Positions 18,986 to 29,193 of a stretch of DNA of 64,000 nt are shown here, in pieces. Position 1 is the stretch's first letter. Each line of letters opens with the position of its first letter. Source of the DNA: Piezodorus guildinii (taxonomy: Eukaryota > Arthropoda > Insecta > Hemiptera > Pentatomidae); the NCBI GenBank assembly GCA_023052935.1, contig CM041294.1, forward strand, positions 36,169,236-36,233,235, read 5' to 3'. A model generated the notes under the pieces. The model saw nothing but the letters and a program-made list of their open reading frames with translations, was not told the origin of the DNA and made no database searches. Position numbers and translations under genes: made by a program.

Positions 18986-21649
18986 CTACCGTTTCAACCT
19001 TCTAGGTGGGTTGTATGGATGAGTGGAGCTGGATAGGGATTGTGCTAGAGGATTAGGATGATGAATGAGGTTCTGGTGGAATTTGGAAAATTTAGATGGA
19101 ATCAGGTCTGAAATAAATGGAACATTAAGGTCGTGGTGCAAGGTATAGTTGGATACATAATAAGGAGCATTTACTATTATTCGCAGGACTTTGGATTGAA
19201 AGGATTGAATGCGTTTGATGTTAGAACGTTTAGCTGTCCCCCACAGTTCAAGTCCGTAGGTCCAGATTGGCTTCAGTATTGTCTTGTAAAATAATAATTT
19301 GTTGTCAACTGTAAGCTTAGATTTTCTGTTTAGTAGTCTGTATAACTGTCCGAATCGTCTGTTGAGTTCTTTTCGTTTAAGTCTTGTATGTGGGTTCCAC
19401 GTCAATCTTTTGTCTAGTAGTAAGCCAAGATACCGGACTGTGTCTGAGGAAGGAAGCGGTATGGAATTGAAATGAACCATTGGACAGGATTTGCGTCGAA
19501 GGGTGAAGGTGACGTGGGTGCATTTGCTTTCATTAACCTTAATACGCCAAGCATTACACCAGTCCTCGATAAGACAAAGGTGTCTTTGCAGGATTAAGGA
19601 TGCTGTTTCAGGATCGGAATTGGATGATAGGATGGCGGTGTCATCTGCAAATGTTGCCAGAAAGGTGTCAGGATGATTAGGAATATCAGCAGTGTAAAGG
19701 ATGTAGAGGACGGGTCCCAAGACGCTGCCTTGAGGAACACCGGCCTCAATGGGATAAAAGTTAGAAAATTCTACACCACAGCGAACTAGGAAGGAGCGGA
19801 TTGAGAGATAGGATCGTAGAATGAGGTATAGAGACTGAGGTAAATGCGTTTTAAGCTTGAAGAATAATCCGGTGTGCCATACCCGGTCAAAAGCTTGCGC
19901 TATGTCCAGAAACGCACCAGAACAATACTCTTTGCATTCAAGGGCTGAGGAAATATGGTCTACAACTCGGAGTCCTTGTTGAACAGTGGAATGATGAGCA
20001 CGGAAACCAAACTGATGGGAAGGAAGATTTTGTGATTCTAATATAGGCAGGATTCGTTTTAGAAGGAGTTTTTCAAAGACTTTTGATAGGATAGGGAGTA
20101 GACTAATAGGTCTGTAAGATAAAGTGTTGCTGGAAGGTTTACCTGGTTTTAGGAAGAGAATGATTGTGGAATGTTTCCACAAGAGAGGAAAATAGGTGGT
20201 GCGTAGGATGCAGTTGTAGATATAGGTTAGGAATATAATAGCTTTCTGCGGAAGTTGACGGAGGATCTGGGGGGTAAGGAGATCATGTCCAGGAGATTTA
20301 CGGAGGGTCAGTTTCTGGAGAAGATATTTAACCTCAGAGGGATTAATAGCTTTAGGAGGTAGGGAAAGAGGTATTGGTGACAAAAGGAAGTCTTGTACTG
20401 CTGCGGTATGATTGCTTTGGGATTCCGGGTGAGGAGTGAATACTTTGGAGAGTTGTGTGGCGAATTCCTCGGCTTTATCTTCATCAGACGCAGTCCAGGA
20501 GTCATCACCACGCCGGAGAGGATGGGAAACTTGATGGGATTTTAAAATCTTCTTCGTGACATTCCACAGGGAATTGTCACTAGCTGACAGAGAGGAGAGG
20601 TAGGAATTAAAGGACTGGGAACGGAAGGTCGCCAACTCCTGCTTCAATTGTCTACAATAGAAGTTATAGGAGCGGCGATCTGTTGGGTGTCGGGTGCGCT
20701 GCCATAATGATCTGGCACGGCGTTTTGCATGGATTAGGTCTGTAAGGTGTTGAGGCAAATGGTTTTGGTGAGGAGTTATATTGGAGTGCTTAGGAGAGGA
20801 GGCAGTCCAGACAGCTTGCTGAATGGCGGCGGTGAAGGAGTAGACGGAATCGTCAAGGTCTTCTGGGGTTTTGAGGGTCGCTCTGAGGTTAATTTTATCG
20901 GTCAGGATTTGGCGAAATAGGTTCCAGTTGACAGGGCCTCGGATAAATGACGGTGGGATAGGTTTTGGAATTGGAGTGAGAGATACTTTTAGGATCAGTG
21001 GACTATGGTCTGAGGATAGTTCATCAAGTCGAGTTACAGATAAGTTGAGGGAGCCTAATCCGCTGTGAATGAAGAAGTCAAGGATGTCAGGATTACGGTT
21101 GGGATCGGTTGGCCAGTAGGTAGGGGAATCAGGAGGTAGGAGATTGAAATGACGGGAGTTGAGTGCAGACAGCAAATTTCGTCCACGAGAATTCGTGGTT
21201 CTCGAACCCCACTGTTGATGCTTGGCATTTAAGTCTGCACCCAGAATGAAATGATTTCCTAAGGAATTTAGAAAGGATACAAATTCGGTGTTGGAAATGG
21301 AGTGTTTGGGAGGGCAATATGCTGATGTAAGGGTTACCGGAAAGGAAAAAGTTTTGATTACTATGGCTGTGGTTTGTAGGAAATCATAGGTAGGAAGTGG
21401 GAGTAAGTGATGAGAGAGGGACTGGTGCACAATGACAGCAGTACCGGCATGGGCTTTGCCGTCTGGGTGGTCCGTACGGTATGTTACGTATTGAGGTATT
21501 TTGAAGAACTGTTTAGTGGTTAGTCTAGTTTCAGTAATAAGTGCTACGTCAACGTTTTTGTCTTGCAATAAAGCTGTAAGTTCGTCAGTATGATTTCTAA
21601 CACCATTCGCATTCCATAGGAGAATGGATAAGGAGTTAGGTGAAGTAAT
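18986..21649 (-). CDS. Jockey C ORF2: endonuclease and reverse transcriptase, intact, no ATG start
   Basis: An open frame of 887 codons runs directly from the ORF1 TAA at 21650-21652, in the same frame. Numbering from the TAA: the AP-like endonuclease begins at once (SILLWNANGV, residues ~8-17), with LITETR, HFILGADLNAKHQQWGSR and LSSDHSPLIL. RT lies at about 440-720, with LRKSPGHDLL, YRPISLLPILSKVFEKLL, GAFLDIAQAFDRVWH, AGVPQGSVLGPVLY and FADDTAIL. The C-terminal region has RYLGLLLDKRLTWNP, TYGLELWGT and ends PPRRLKR. The only Met is at residue ~724 (19478-19480), so the endonuclease cannot start at an ATG. A TTG occurs at 21566-21568 but lies after the catalytic WNANG. Function: target cleavage and target-primed reverse transcription in the nucleus. 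All expected motifs are present and no frameshift is seen. Confidence 0.93.
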   Translation of the reverse strand: MTSPNSLSILLWNANGVRNHTDELTALLQDKNVDVALITETRLTTKQFFKIPQYVTYRTDHPDGKAHAGTAVIVHQSLSHHLLPLPTYDFLQTTAIVIKTFSFPVTLTSAYCPPKHSISNTEFVSFLNSLGNHFILGADLNAKHQQWGSRTTNSRGRNLLSALNSRHFNLLPPDSPTYWPTDPNRNPDILDFFIHSGLGSLNLSVTRLDELSSDHSPLILKVSLTPIPKPIPPSFIRGPVNWNLFRQILTDKINLRATLKTPEDLDDSVYSFTAAIQQAVWTASSPKHSNITPHQNHLPQHLTDLIHAKRRARSLWQRTRHPTDRRSYNFYCRQLKQELATFRSQSFNSYLSSLSASDNSLWNVTKKILKSHQVSHPLRRGDDSWTASDEDKAEEFATQLSKVFTPHPESQSNHTAAVQDFLLSPIPLSLPPKAINPSEVKYLLQKLTLRKSPGHDLLTPQILRQLPQKAIIFLTYIYNCILRTTYFPLLWKHSTIILFLKPGKPSSNTLSYRPISLLPILSKVFEKLLLKRILPILESQNLPSHQFGFRAHHSTVQQGLRVVDHISSALECKEYCSGAFLDIAQAFDRVWHTGLFFKLKTHLPQSLYLILRSYLSIRSFLVRCGVEFSNFYPIEAGVPQGSVLGPVLYILYTADIPNHPDTFLATFADDTAILSSNSDPETASLILQRHLCLIEDWCNAWRIKVNESKCTHVTFTLRRKSCPMVHFNSIPLPSSDTVRYLGLLLDKRLTWNPHTRLKRKELNRRFGQLYRLLNRKSKLTVDNKLLFYKTILKPIWTYGLELWGTAKRSNIKRIQSFQSKVLRIIVNAPYYVSNYTLHHDLNVPFISDLIPSKFSKFHQNLIHHPNPLAQSLSSSTHPYNPPRRLKR

Positions 21650-22945
21650 TTAAGGATTTTTTAAGGAAGGGATTAAGTTTGATACAAGATTAGTAAGTAG
21701 TGATATTAGCGGCATAACGAGAGATTTGATTTCAGTGATGAAGGATGTCATCAAACTTGTAAGGTCTGAGACATTTGATGGAGGAGGAATATGAGAAATT
21801 TGATGCGGATGAGGTTTTTGAGGGTTGGGTAAATTTTGAGGAATAGCTGGTTGTGGAACGGTTTGAGGATTTTGAAGTGTGCGTTGTTCCGGCAGGGCCT
21901 CGGCCTCTTTGTTCTGGTTCCCACCTCCAAGTAGATGGGCAAATGTAACATTGGAATCAATTGTTTTTGAAGGTTGTCTTCTGCTTCTGATCGGTTCAGC
22001 TGTTTCATCCAGATTCTGAGGTTTTTGGTATCTGCTTTTGAGGTTCTTGTAGATTTGACATCCCTTGTAGCTAGCCGGGTGGTCCTTGAGGCACAGAGCA
22101 CAAACAGCGGGTGTTGATCTTGGTCTTGTACATTCTTCTGACTTATGTTGTTCACCGCATTTCACACAGCGTGGTATGTGGTGACAATAACTTCTAGTAT
22201 GACCATATGCCTGACAATTGTGGCACTGCACTATTTCTTTCTTAGTGTAAGGTTTTTCAACTCTTACACTAGTATAGTATAATCTATTGAGGTCATAAAT
22301 TTTTTCGACTCCTGCTGATGGCTCCAAGTCCACAAAGAATAGAGGCAGTGGAATTTTATCTTTTAGGACGTTGGTGACTTGCCGCACTTTATAACCTATC
22401 TCCGTCAGTTCTTCTTGGATAGCTGCTGCTGGTGTCGAAGGGTGTAGGTTTCTAATTACAACCCTTAAAGCTCTCTCCTGGCGTAACTGATATGTATGAA
22501 AATCAGCTTTGGTCTCCGTCAGATATTTTACTATTTTTCTGTAGGTTTCGGCGGTAGTCGGGGATATTTTAGTATCACTGGTTCTACTTATACAATAATA
22601 ACTGTTAGGATCGGTTAATTTATTTAGATGCACACACAGTAGTTGAAAGTTTTTAATATTTTTAACAAATATTGGTGGAGGTTGTGGTTCTTTTGGTATA
22701 GGAGAAGATTCCATTGTTTCTTTTTCAATTTGAAGGATCTGAAATGGGTTCGGTGTAAAAAACGGCGATTCTTCAGATAATCCTTGTGATGATGTGCTAG
22801 GCTGTGGTTCAGATCCTAAAGAGGTAGCTGAAGCAGTCGCTGGTGGAATAATTTTTTTATTATTATCTCGGCGAGGTCTCTGTTTTGTGGGAGACGAGTT
22901 TGAACCTGCAGATCTAGATCTTTTACTTGTAACTTTCGAGGACAT
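21650..22945 (-). CDS. Jockey C ORF1: Gag-like nucleic-acid-binding protein, intact
   Basis: 431 codons from the ATG at 22943-22945 (MSSKVTSKRSRSAGSNSS). An upstream in-frame ATG at 22964-22966 would add seven residues, but the serine/lysine-rich start is more typical. The N-terminal ~100 residues are basic and low-complexity. The middle (HTYQLRQERALRVVIRNLHP to PLPLFFVDLEP) is the conserved region preceding zinc fingers in Jockey Gag proteins (PRE_C2HC type). Three cysteine knuckles follow: CHNCQAYGHTRSYC, CVKCGEQHKSEEC and CALCLKDHPASYKGC. The C-terminus is Pro/Gln-rich and ends in a hydrophobic stretch LVMPLISLLTNLVSNLIP. It is expected to package element RNA. The TAA at 21650-21652 is followed by ORF2 in the same frame. 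Confidence 0.93.
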   Translation of the reverse strand: MSSKVTSKRSRSAGSNSSPTKQRPRRDNNKKIIPPATASATSLGSEPQPSTSSQGLSEESPFFTPNPFQILQIEKETMESSPIPKEPQPPPIFVKNIKNFQLLCVHLNKLTDPNSYYCISRTSDTKISPTTAETYRKIVKYLTETKADFHTYQLRQERALRVVIRNLHPSTPAAAIQEELTEIGYKVRQVTNVLKDKIPLPLFFVDLEPSAGVEKIYDLNRLYYTSVRVEKPYTKKEIVQCHNCQAYGHTRSYCHHIPRCVKCGEQHKSEECTRPRSTPAVCALCLKDHPASYKGCQIYKNLKSRYQKPQNLDETAEPIRSRRQPSKTIDSNVTFAHLLGGGNQNKEAEALPEQRTLQNPQTVPQPAIPQNLPNPQKPHPHQISHIPPPSNVSDLTSLMTSFITEIKSLVMPLISLLTNLVSNLIPSLKNP

Positions 22946-23107
22946 CACTTGATGAAAATATCGCATTGATTAAAAAAAATAAATAGGAATAAATATATAA
23001 TGGAATAAGAATAAGAAGGAAAAACAAATAAATAAAAGAAAGATAAGGGAAATAAAAGCAAGCCCGAGCTTGCCGAGCTAGCGGCAATCAGCTGATCAGT
23101 GACCCTC
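22946..23107 (-). other. Jockey C 5' UTR, part adjoining ORF1
   Basis: A 162-bp leader containing AAATAAATAG-type A-rich sequence, the CGAGCTTGCCGAGCTAGCGG block and a copy of ATCAGCTGATCA (23087-23098). CCCTC at 23103-23107 is the BEL target site. Confidence 0.85.
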
Positions 23108-23705
23108 TGTTGGGATGAGTGACAATAAAACTCAATGAGAAAATGTAGTCTCAATCCCGTTTCGAAATGAGCTGGTCTTGAGTACTTAATCATTCAAAAA
23201 AAAAATAAAAAAAAGGGTAATATTAAATAAAAAGATAAAATTGAACGTAATGAAAATAAATAAAAGTTTAATAAAAAAAAAAAAAATGAGGAAAATTTAC
23301 AATATATAAAATATGAAAACAATTTGGTTTATAAACAAATAAAAAAAAGGTTCTTCTATTAAAACTTAGCTTCCGTACGACGGGTAGGCGACTCTCTATG
23401 GAAGGATGGTGATCTTCAGAAGTCAACGAAATGAAGTCCTGATCGGTAAATTGGTGAAGGCGCCAATCGATAAACAGGTACTCTAAGCTAGCTGGTTCCA
23501 ACGGTACTGGCTTGAGGGCAAGGGGGACACTCTTATCAGTCTAATCCCTAACTGCACTTGAATAATATATAAACTAACAAAAAAAAAAAATATTTTCCTC
23601 ATTAAAAACTATTTTTAATTTGATTTGATTTTTAATTATAAACAAAATATATACAGGTAAAAAAAAAAAAAAAAAAAAAAAAATTATAATTTCCAGGCTC
23701 AAACA
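23108..23705 (-). repeat. BEL/Pao 3' LTR
   Basis: 598 bp, matching 29194-29790 closely. It begins TGTTGGGATGAGTGAC and ends CCAGGCTCAAACA on the plus strand. It contains an A-rich run of ~25 near 23659-23683. Confidence 0.95.
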
Positions 23706-23717
23706 CACCGCCCACCA
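23706..23717 (-). promoter_or_regulatory. candidate polypurine tract
   Basis: Immediately upstream (element sense) of the 3' LTR. The minus strand reads TGGTGGGCGGTG, purine-rich and in the position where plus-strand synthesis is primed. Confidence 0.55.
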
Positions 23718-23749
23718 AAATTTATCATATTAAATTTTCAAAATTGTGG

Positions 23750-24406
23750 TTAATCCACATGAGGGAATAAGGGAGCTAATTTTGAAACCGGTCTTAGGTA
23801 TTCTCCAGTAGCTGTTCTGACTTTTGCTACTCTAATTACCCCATCGTCTCCAGGAAACACACCAACGATACGACCCTTTGGCCATCGATTTAATTGCATG
23901 TTTGCATCCTTCAACAATACCATGGTGCCAGTTGTTACATTAGGTGTATCTGTAGTCCATTTTCCACGTTGTTGTAGGCAGTTCAAGTAGTCGTGTCTCC
24001 ATCGATTCCAGAAATCTTTGATGTTACGCTTTAAGAGTTGCCATCGAGTGAGACGATTAGATGAAATGTCATGAAGGTCTTGGTCTGGTAATGCCAGCAA
24101 TGGTGCACCAATAAGAAAATGTCCTGGTGTCAATACGTCAAAGTCCTCAGAAGAGGAAAACATGGGATGTAGAGGTCTGGAATTAAGAATAGCTTCGATA
24201 CGCGCTGTTATAGTTGACATTTCCTCGTAAGTTAGACTTTGATCTTTTACAACCCGGGTAAGGTGAAACTTTAGCGATTTTACTCCTGCTTCCCAAATAC
24301 CACCAAAATACGGCGCTGAAGGAGGGATAAAACACCATTGAATGCCACGTGTTTGTAAGATGGTCTTCAATTTTCTGCTTGGCTGGCTGAAGATTCCACC
24401 ACACAT
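23750..24406 (-). pseudogene. BEL/Pao integrase C-terminal part
   Basis: 218 codons beginning at about the integrase catalytic core. It contains IQWCFIPPSAPYFGGIWEAG, with the third catalytic acidic residue (Glu in WEAG), NSRPLHPMFSS, LTPGHFLIGAPLLALPDQDL and the BEL-typical end RWPKGRIVGVFPGDDGVIRV, finishing at LAPLFPHVD. It is separated from the upstream pol frame by a frameshift near 24385-24405. It would be the 3' end of the Pol polyprotein. Confidence 0.9.
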
Positions 24407-26528
24407 ATAATTCTTTTAAGCGTCGATGAGCCCCGATGAAATTGGTCCCATGATCGGACATGATTTTCTGCGGTAGACCGCGTCGAGCAATGAAGCGATC
24501 TAAACCCGCTAGGAAGGCTTCTGTTGTCAATTGAGAAATAATCTCCACGTGTATTGCCTTGGTACTGAGACACACAAAGAGAGCTACATATGCTTTCTGA
24601 ACTGCAGCTTTGCGCTTGAGCGAGTCTCTTAACAGAAAGGGGCCTGCGAAATCTACTCCTACTACGATGAATGGTCTTCCTTGCTGGAAACGAGACGGCG
24701 GTAAGTCAGCCATGCGATAGGTGTAATTCTTCGCCGACAACTCGTGACATCTTAAACACTGGTGAACTCGTTGTCGGACTAAACGCCGACTTGATAATAT
24801 CCAAAATTTTCTTCTGAGTAGTGACTGCAAAATTTGAGGACCTGAATGTAGATATGTCGAATGGTAATAGTCTACAAGCAAATTGACAAAGTGTGATTTA
24901 CGAGGGAGCAGTATTGGATATTTAGAATCTTCAGATATTGGTGCATTTCGCAATCTACCGCCCACCCTAAGGATACCCACCGAATCAACAAATGGAGACA
25001 ACGATTGTAGACTTATTCTGTCGGATTTTTCAGTAGGTATGGCATTAGGGAAATGGTAAGTTTGAATAATTTTTATCAGCATAGTAGTGGTGTCTCTAAC
25101 TTCATTCAACTTTAATGAACCAATTTTTCTTTCATTCTTGTGGGGTCTGACGTTATTACAGAATCTGCGAATATAGCTGAAAACTCTAATGAGTTTGGTA
25201 AATGAAGAAAACTTGTTAATTTCTTCTATGACTTCCAGAGTATTTTTACTATGTGTTAACATAACCATTACTTCTGATTTAATTTCTGGTAGTGGTGGAG
25301 TATTACAAATATCTATTTGATCTAAAGGCCATTCTGCCTTAGGAAGTCGCAGCCAATCAGGTCCTATCCACCAAGATGTATCATGAATTAGGTCTGTAGA
25401 ATCGACACCACGAGAGGCGACATCAGCTGCATTATATTGGGAGCGAATATGGTGCCAGGAAGCTGACTTAGATAAATCCAGAATTTTCCCAACCCTATTA
25501 GCTACGAATGTCTTCATTTGATGGAATGGCATTTGAAGCCAAGCTAACACAGTCGCTGAATCAGACAGTAAAATTACTGGCATGTCCTGGAATTGTGATA
25601 AAAATTCTTGAAGAGCCTTTAAGGTTTTCACTAATAGTACTGCGGCGCAGAGTTCCAGCCTCGGAATGGTGACTGGTTTCAAGGGAGCCAATTTCGTTTT
25701 AGCAAAAACAAGATTTGTTGTGACATGGCCTGTTTCACTCTCACTTCTAAAATAAATGACTGCTGCATATCCAAACGACGAAGCATCCGAAAACCCAACT
25801 AGGCAGTTCCGTAATTTTCTATTTGAAATTATTCTCCTGGGAATGCTTATTTCGGCCAACTTAGGTAATTCCGTGAAAAACGTGTGCCATCGTTTCTGAA
25901 TGTTCATAGGAATCGGATCGTCCCAACCAATCTTGAGCCTCCAAAGTTGTTGTAAAAGTGTCTTCGCTCTAAAAACAACAGGTGCCAAATATCCCAATGG
26001 ATCATACACACGGGCTATAGTAGACATGAGACCTCTTTTTGTATAAACGATGTCTCTTGGTGTGACACGGTACGATAACCGATCATGGTTTGGTTCCCAC
26101 TGCATACCCAAGATTTTAATTGCTTTGTCTTCCATGTTACTAAATGATACAGTGGAATCAATCCCTTCAGATACATTTCTTGTAAGCTGATGGTCGTTGC
26201 TAAACCACTTCTTTAGTGTGAAACCACCTTTATTTAGCAGGTCAATAAGCTCTTTTTGTAGTTTCAAGGCCTCTTCTAGTGTTTCAGCACCAGTCAACAG
26301 ATCGTCGATATACATATTTCCTAATAAAGCTTGTGAAGCAAGTGGATATTTATGTCCTTCATCTACGACAAGTTGGTGGATTACCCTTATGGCTAGGAAA
26401 GGAGAACACGATAATCCAAAGGGCAAGCGATTAAATTCATATTCCTGAATGGCATCAGCATGGTTGAAACGAAAAAATAGGTGTTGGAACAATCGATCTT
26501 CGGGGTGAATCAAAATTTGTAGAAACAT
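24183..26528 (-). pseudogene. BEL/Pao Pol: reverse transcriptase, RNase H, integrase N-terminal part
   Basis: A 781-codon frame whose last ~70 codons are out of frame relative to the true integrase. In order: RT with FNRLPFGLSCSPFLAIRVI and NMYIDDLLTGA (catalytic YIDD, near 26300), RNase H-like region with GFSDASSFGYAAVIYF, RLELCAAVLL, LLSDSATVLAWLQ and YNAADVASRG, then the integrase zinc-binding motif (HSTYLHSGP ... CLRCHEL) and core with VGVDFAGPF and MSDHGTNFIGA (first two catalytic acidic residues). BEL/Pao Pol is processed by the element protease and acts in cytoplasmic particles, then in the nucleus. The frame is open for its length except at both junctions. Confidence 0.92.
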
Positions 26529-26548
26529 TTGGCATATATCGGCGGATA

Positions 26549-28201
26549 TTACATATTGAGGTAAACGGAATTTTCGGAGGAAGTTAGAAGATGACTGTTT
26601 AATGACCCCGATGCAGTAGTTGCAGAAGCATCAAAGACAATACGCAGATGTGTGGAAGAGCTATCCTTGTAAATTCCATGATGCGGAAGGAAGAATTTTC
26701 CTGGTCGAGATGTAGGCGAAAGGTATTGTTTGCTGAGGTACTCTTGAAATACATTATCATATTCAAGTCTCAGGTTAGGGTTCTTGGTCAACTTCTCCTC
26801 TAACTTCAAGAAACGATGGATGGCAATTAGTCTCGAAACTTGTAAATTAAACGATTTGCTTCTGAATGGTAGACTAACTATATATCTGCCATGATCATCC
26901 CTCGTGTGAGACCTTTTAAAATGTTCTTCAGCCTTAATATCTTCAGGATTCGACTGTGGAACTGTAGAGACTTCCTCGATCTCCCAAAATTTATTCATAA
27001 TACACGGTAATGTTTCCTCTTCAATATCTGTTTCGGCTACAGTAAACATCGCTGTAGAGAATGAGTTTGGCGGCCCATTAGGAATTGGTCCAACTAATAT
27101 CCAACCAAATACCGTATTAAGAGCATTAGGGAACCCTTCTGAGGTCTTTTGTATTTTACCCGTTAGTACATCACCAAATAAATCGGCACCCAATAAAAAA
27201 TCGATAGGACCTGGTAAATGGCATATTGGATCGGCCAGTTTTAAATCTCTAAATTTATCCATCACCTGGCTGGGAATTGGATTAGAGGGCATGTTTGAAC
27301 TAATTTGGTCAATTACAATAGCGCAAGTTTCCATCTCAGGACCATCTTCTGTTTCAGGTATGAGTGAACATGAAACTCGGTATTTTCCCCCCGAAATTGG
27401 TTGGTTCCCAAAACCTACTATTTGATGAGGATTTCTAAATTTTGATAGCCCCAATTTCTTCACAAGTTGTGAGGTGATAAATGACCTTTGGGACCCACTA
27501 TCTATTAGTATCCTCAAACGATGATATTGTCCAAAATTGTCCTTTATTCTTGCTTGAGCTGTACCAAGTAGAACATTAAGATTTCCAGAAGTTGATGATG
27601 AAAGAATAGTGGTATTATTTGATATTGAAGGTTCATTGGAGTTTGTCTGAAGCTGAGGCAGCTGGTGGGAAATACGTGTAACTGAAGATTGATTGGTAAT
27701 CTCGTTGCTTGGTCCAGGGTAATTGGTTTTCCTACTATTTTGATTATTATGAGTAGGTGTTTCGAAGGTCGAAAAATGGAGTAAGCTATGATGCCGGCGG
27801 CTACAATACTTACACGAATGTTTTGATGGACACTTAGCAAGAGAATGACCTAATCCGAAGCAATTCAAGCAACGTTTTAAAATTTTCATCTGATCGAATC
27901 TTTGTTTAGGATTCATTTTTCGAAACGAAGAACAATCAACAATGCGATGAGAGCTATTACACATTGGACAAACAATATTACAATTTATATTGGACATGAG
28001 GACTCGTTTTGGAATTTTCCTGTCATCAGTGTACGACGGAGAACATCTGGAGGTCGAGGTTAAAGCTGTCGATTGCAGCTCCACTATTTGTTGAGTAATA
28101 AATTCAGAAAATTCTTGAAAAGTGGGTAATTCGGGTTTCGAACTAAATTTCATCTCGAAACGCTCTCTAGTTTTATGATCCAACAATCGAAGAATGTAAG
28201 T
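26549..28201 (-). pseudogene. BEL/Pao Gag C-terminal part, protease and start of reverse transcriptase
   Basis: Continues in the same frame as the upstream gag piece after the stop at 28202-28204. It contains a CPMCNSSHRIVDC knuckle, CLNCFGLGHSLAKCPSKHSC (CCHC), the aspartic protease motif LRILIDSGSQRSFITSQL (near 27500) and an RT start HLRIVFDASATTASG, where the frame is lost near 26600. Comparison with the family layout suggests that some residues after FDASA are missing, so the break is likely an indel rather than a single-base error. Confidence 0.9.
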
Positions 28202-28984
28202 TTACAATATAAAACCAGATGGATCTGGGAGCTTCAATTTAAGAAATGCCGTTGCGCTCTCTAAAACAGTCGATGACAAATTTTCTAAAGAAGACAACGA
28301 ATGTTTGGCCAGCGTTGGAAAATTAAAAATATTTACTAAATGATGGGTTGCCTGAATTTTTAGACTGTCAAAACGCTTAGTAAGGGCCTCCCAAGCTGTG
28401 GTATATCCTTGTTGTGATATTTGAATAGCCGATATTGTTTGTGCTGCAGCGCCTTTCAAATTCGATTTTAGGTAATGAAATTTTTGGACTTCACTAAGAT
28501 CCTCATTTTCATGAATTAGAGAGACAAAAGTGTCTTTAAATGCAGGCCATTCCGATATATTTCCTGAAAACGAAGGGATATTAATTATAGGAAGTCGCAG
28601 ATGAAAATTAGAATCTCGCGCATGCGTATCACGTAGAGATGCATCAGTAATGGCGGATTCCTTATTAGACCCGGGCGAAATATCAAACGATAATGCCTCA
28701 TAAAATTTGTTTCTTATTTTATCTTTTAATTCTTTGTACTCTTCGGTAGGTTCCCCCATTACTTTTGATATTTTCCTAATTTCATTATATTTATCAATAA
28801 ATTTCTCGTGGGTGGAATCTAGTCGAGAAATTTTTGCCCTAAATAATCCCTTTTTACTAGGATCGGAACTTGATGCGCGCCCCAATGTACATGTTTCTAA
28901 TATATCATCGGCGAGATCTTTAAATTCCTCAACTAAAAGTTCTAAATCAAAATCCCCCTTAGAAGATGGTGTTTTAGGTGGCAT
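28202..28984 (-). pseudogene. BEL/Pao Gag N-terminal part with premature stop
   Basis: 260 codons from ATG 28982-28984 (MPPKTPSSKGDFDLELLVEE). It contains the Gag core phrase FSGNISEWPAFKDTFVSLIHENEDLS, then KFHYLKSNLKGAAAQTI and AWEALTKRFD, characteristic of BEL/Pao and related Gag. A TAA at 28202-28204 interrupts it; the reading resumes in the same frame with LRLLDHKTRERFE. The stop therefore looks like a nonsense mutation within Gag, not the natural Gag end. Confidence 0.9.
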
Positions 28985-29169
28985 TATAGAGCTGTTAATA
29001 AAAAAATGATATTGGAACGAATAATAATATATTTAAGCCTGAAAATTACACAACAAAAATTTAAAGAAATATTTAAAGAAACTCTAATATTTCAATAAAT
29101 AATAATTAAATAAATGGTTAAATTTATTTGGTTAATATACGATCAAACTAACAATTAAGTACTCAAAAT

Positions 29170-29187
29170 CTGGCTGCCGGAGGACCA
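29170..29187 (-). promoter_or_regulatory. candidate tRNA primer-binding site
   Basis: Seven bases downstream (element sense) of the 5' LTR, the minus strand reads TGGTCCTCCGGCAGCCAG. TGG at the start fits complementarity to a tRNA CCA end. I cannot name the tRNA. Confidence 0.5.
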
Positions 29188-29193
29188 AACTTA

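Noticed and set aside
21566..21568. TTG at 21566-21568 as the ORF2 start
   Set aside because: It lies after the catalytic WNANG segment of the endonuclease, so starting there would remove an essential part; the frame is open back to the ORF1 TAA.
23750..28984. Possibility that the BEL/Pao element carries an envelope gene
   Set aside because: No ORF is found between the integrase end and the 3' LTR beyond ~45 bp, so there is no room for env.
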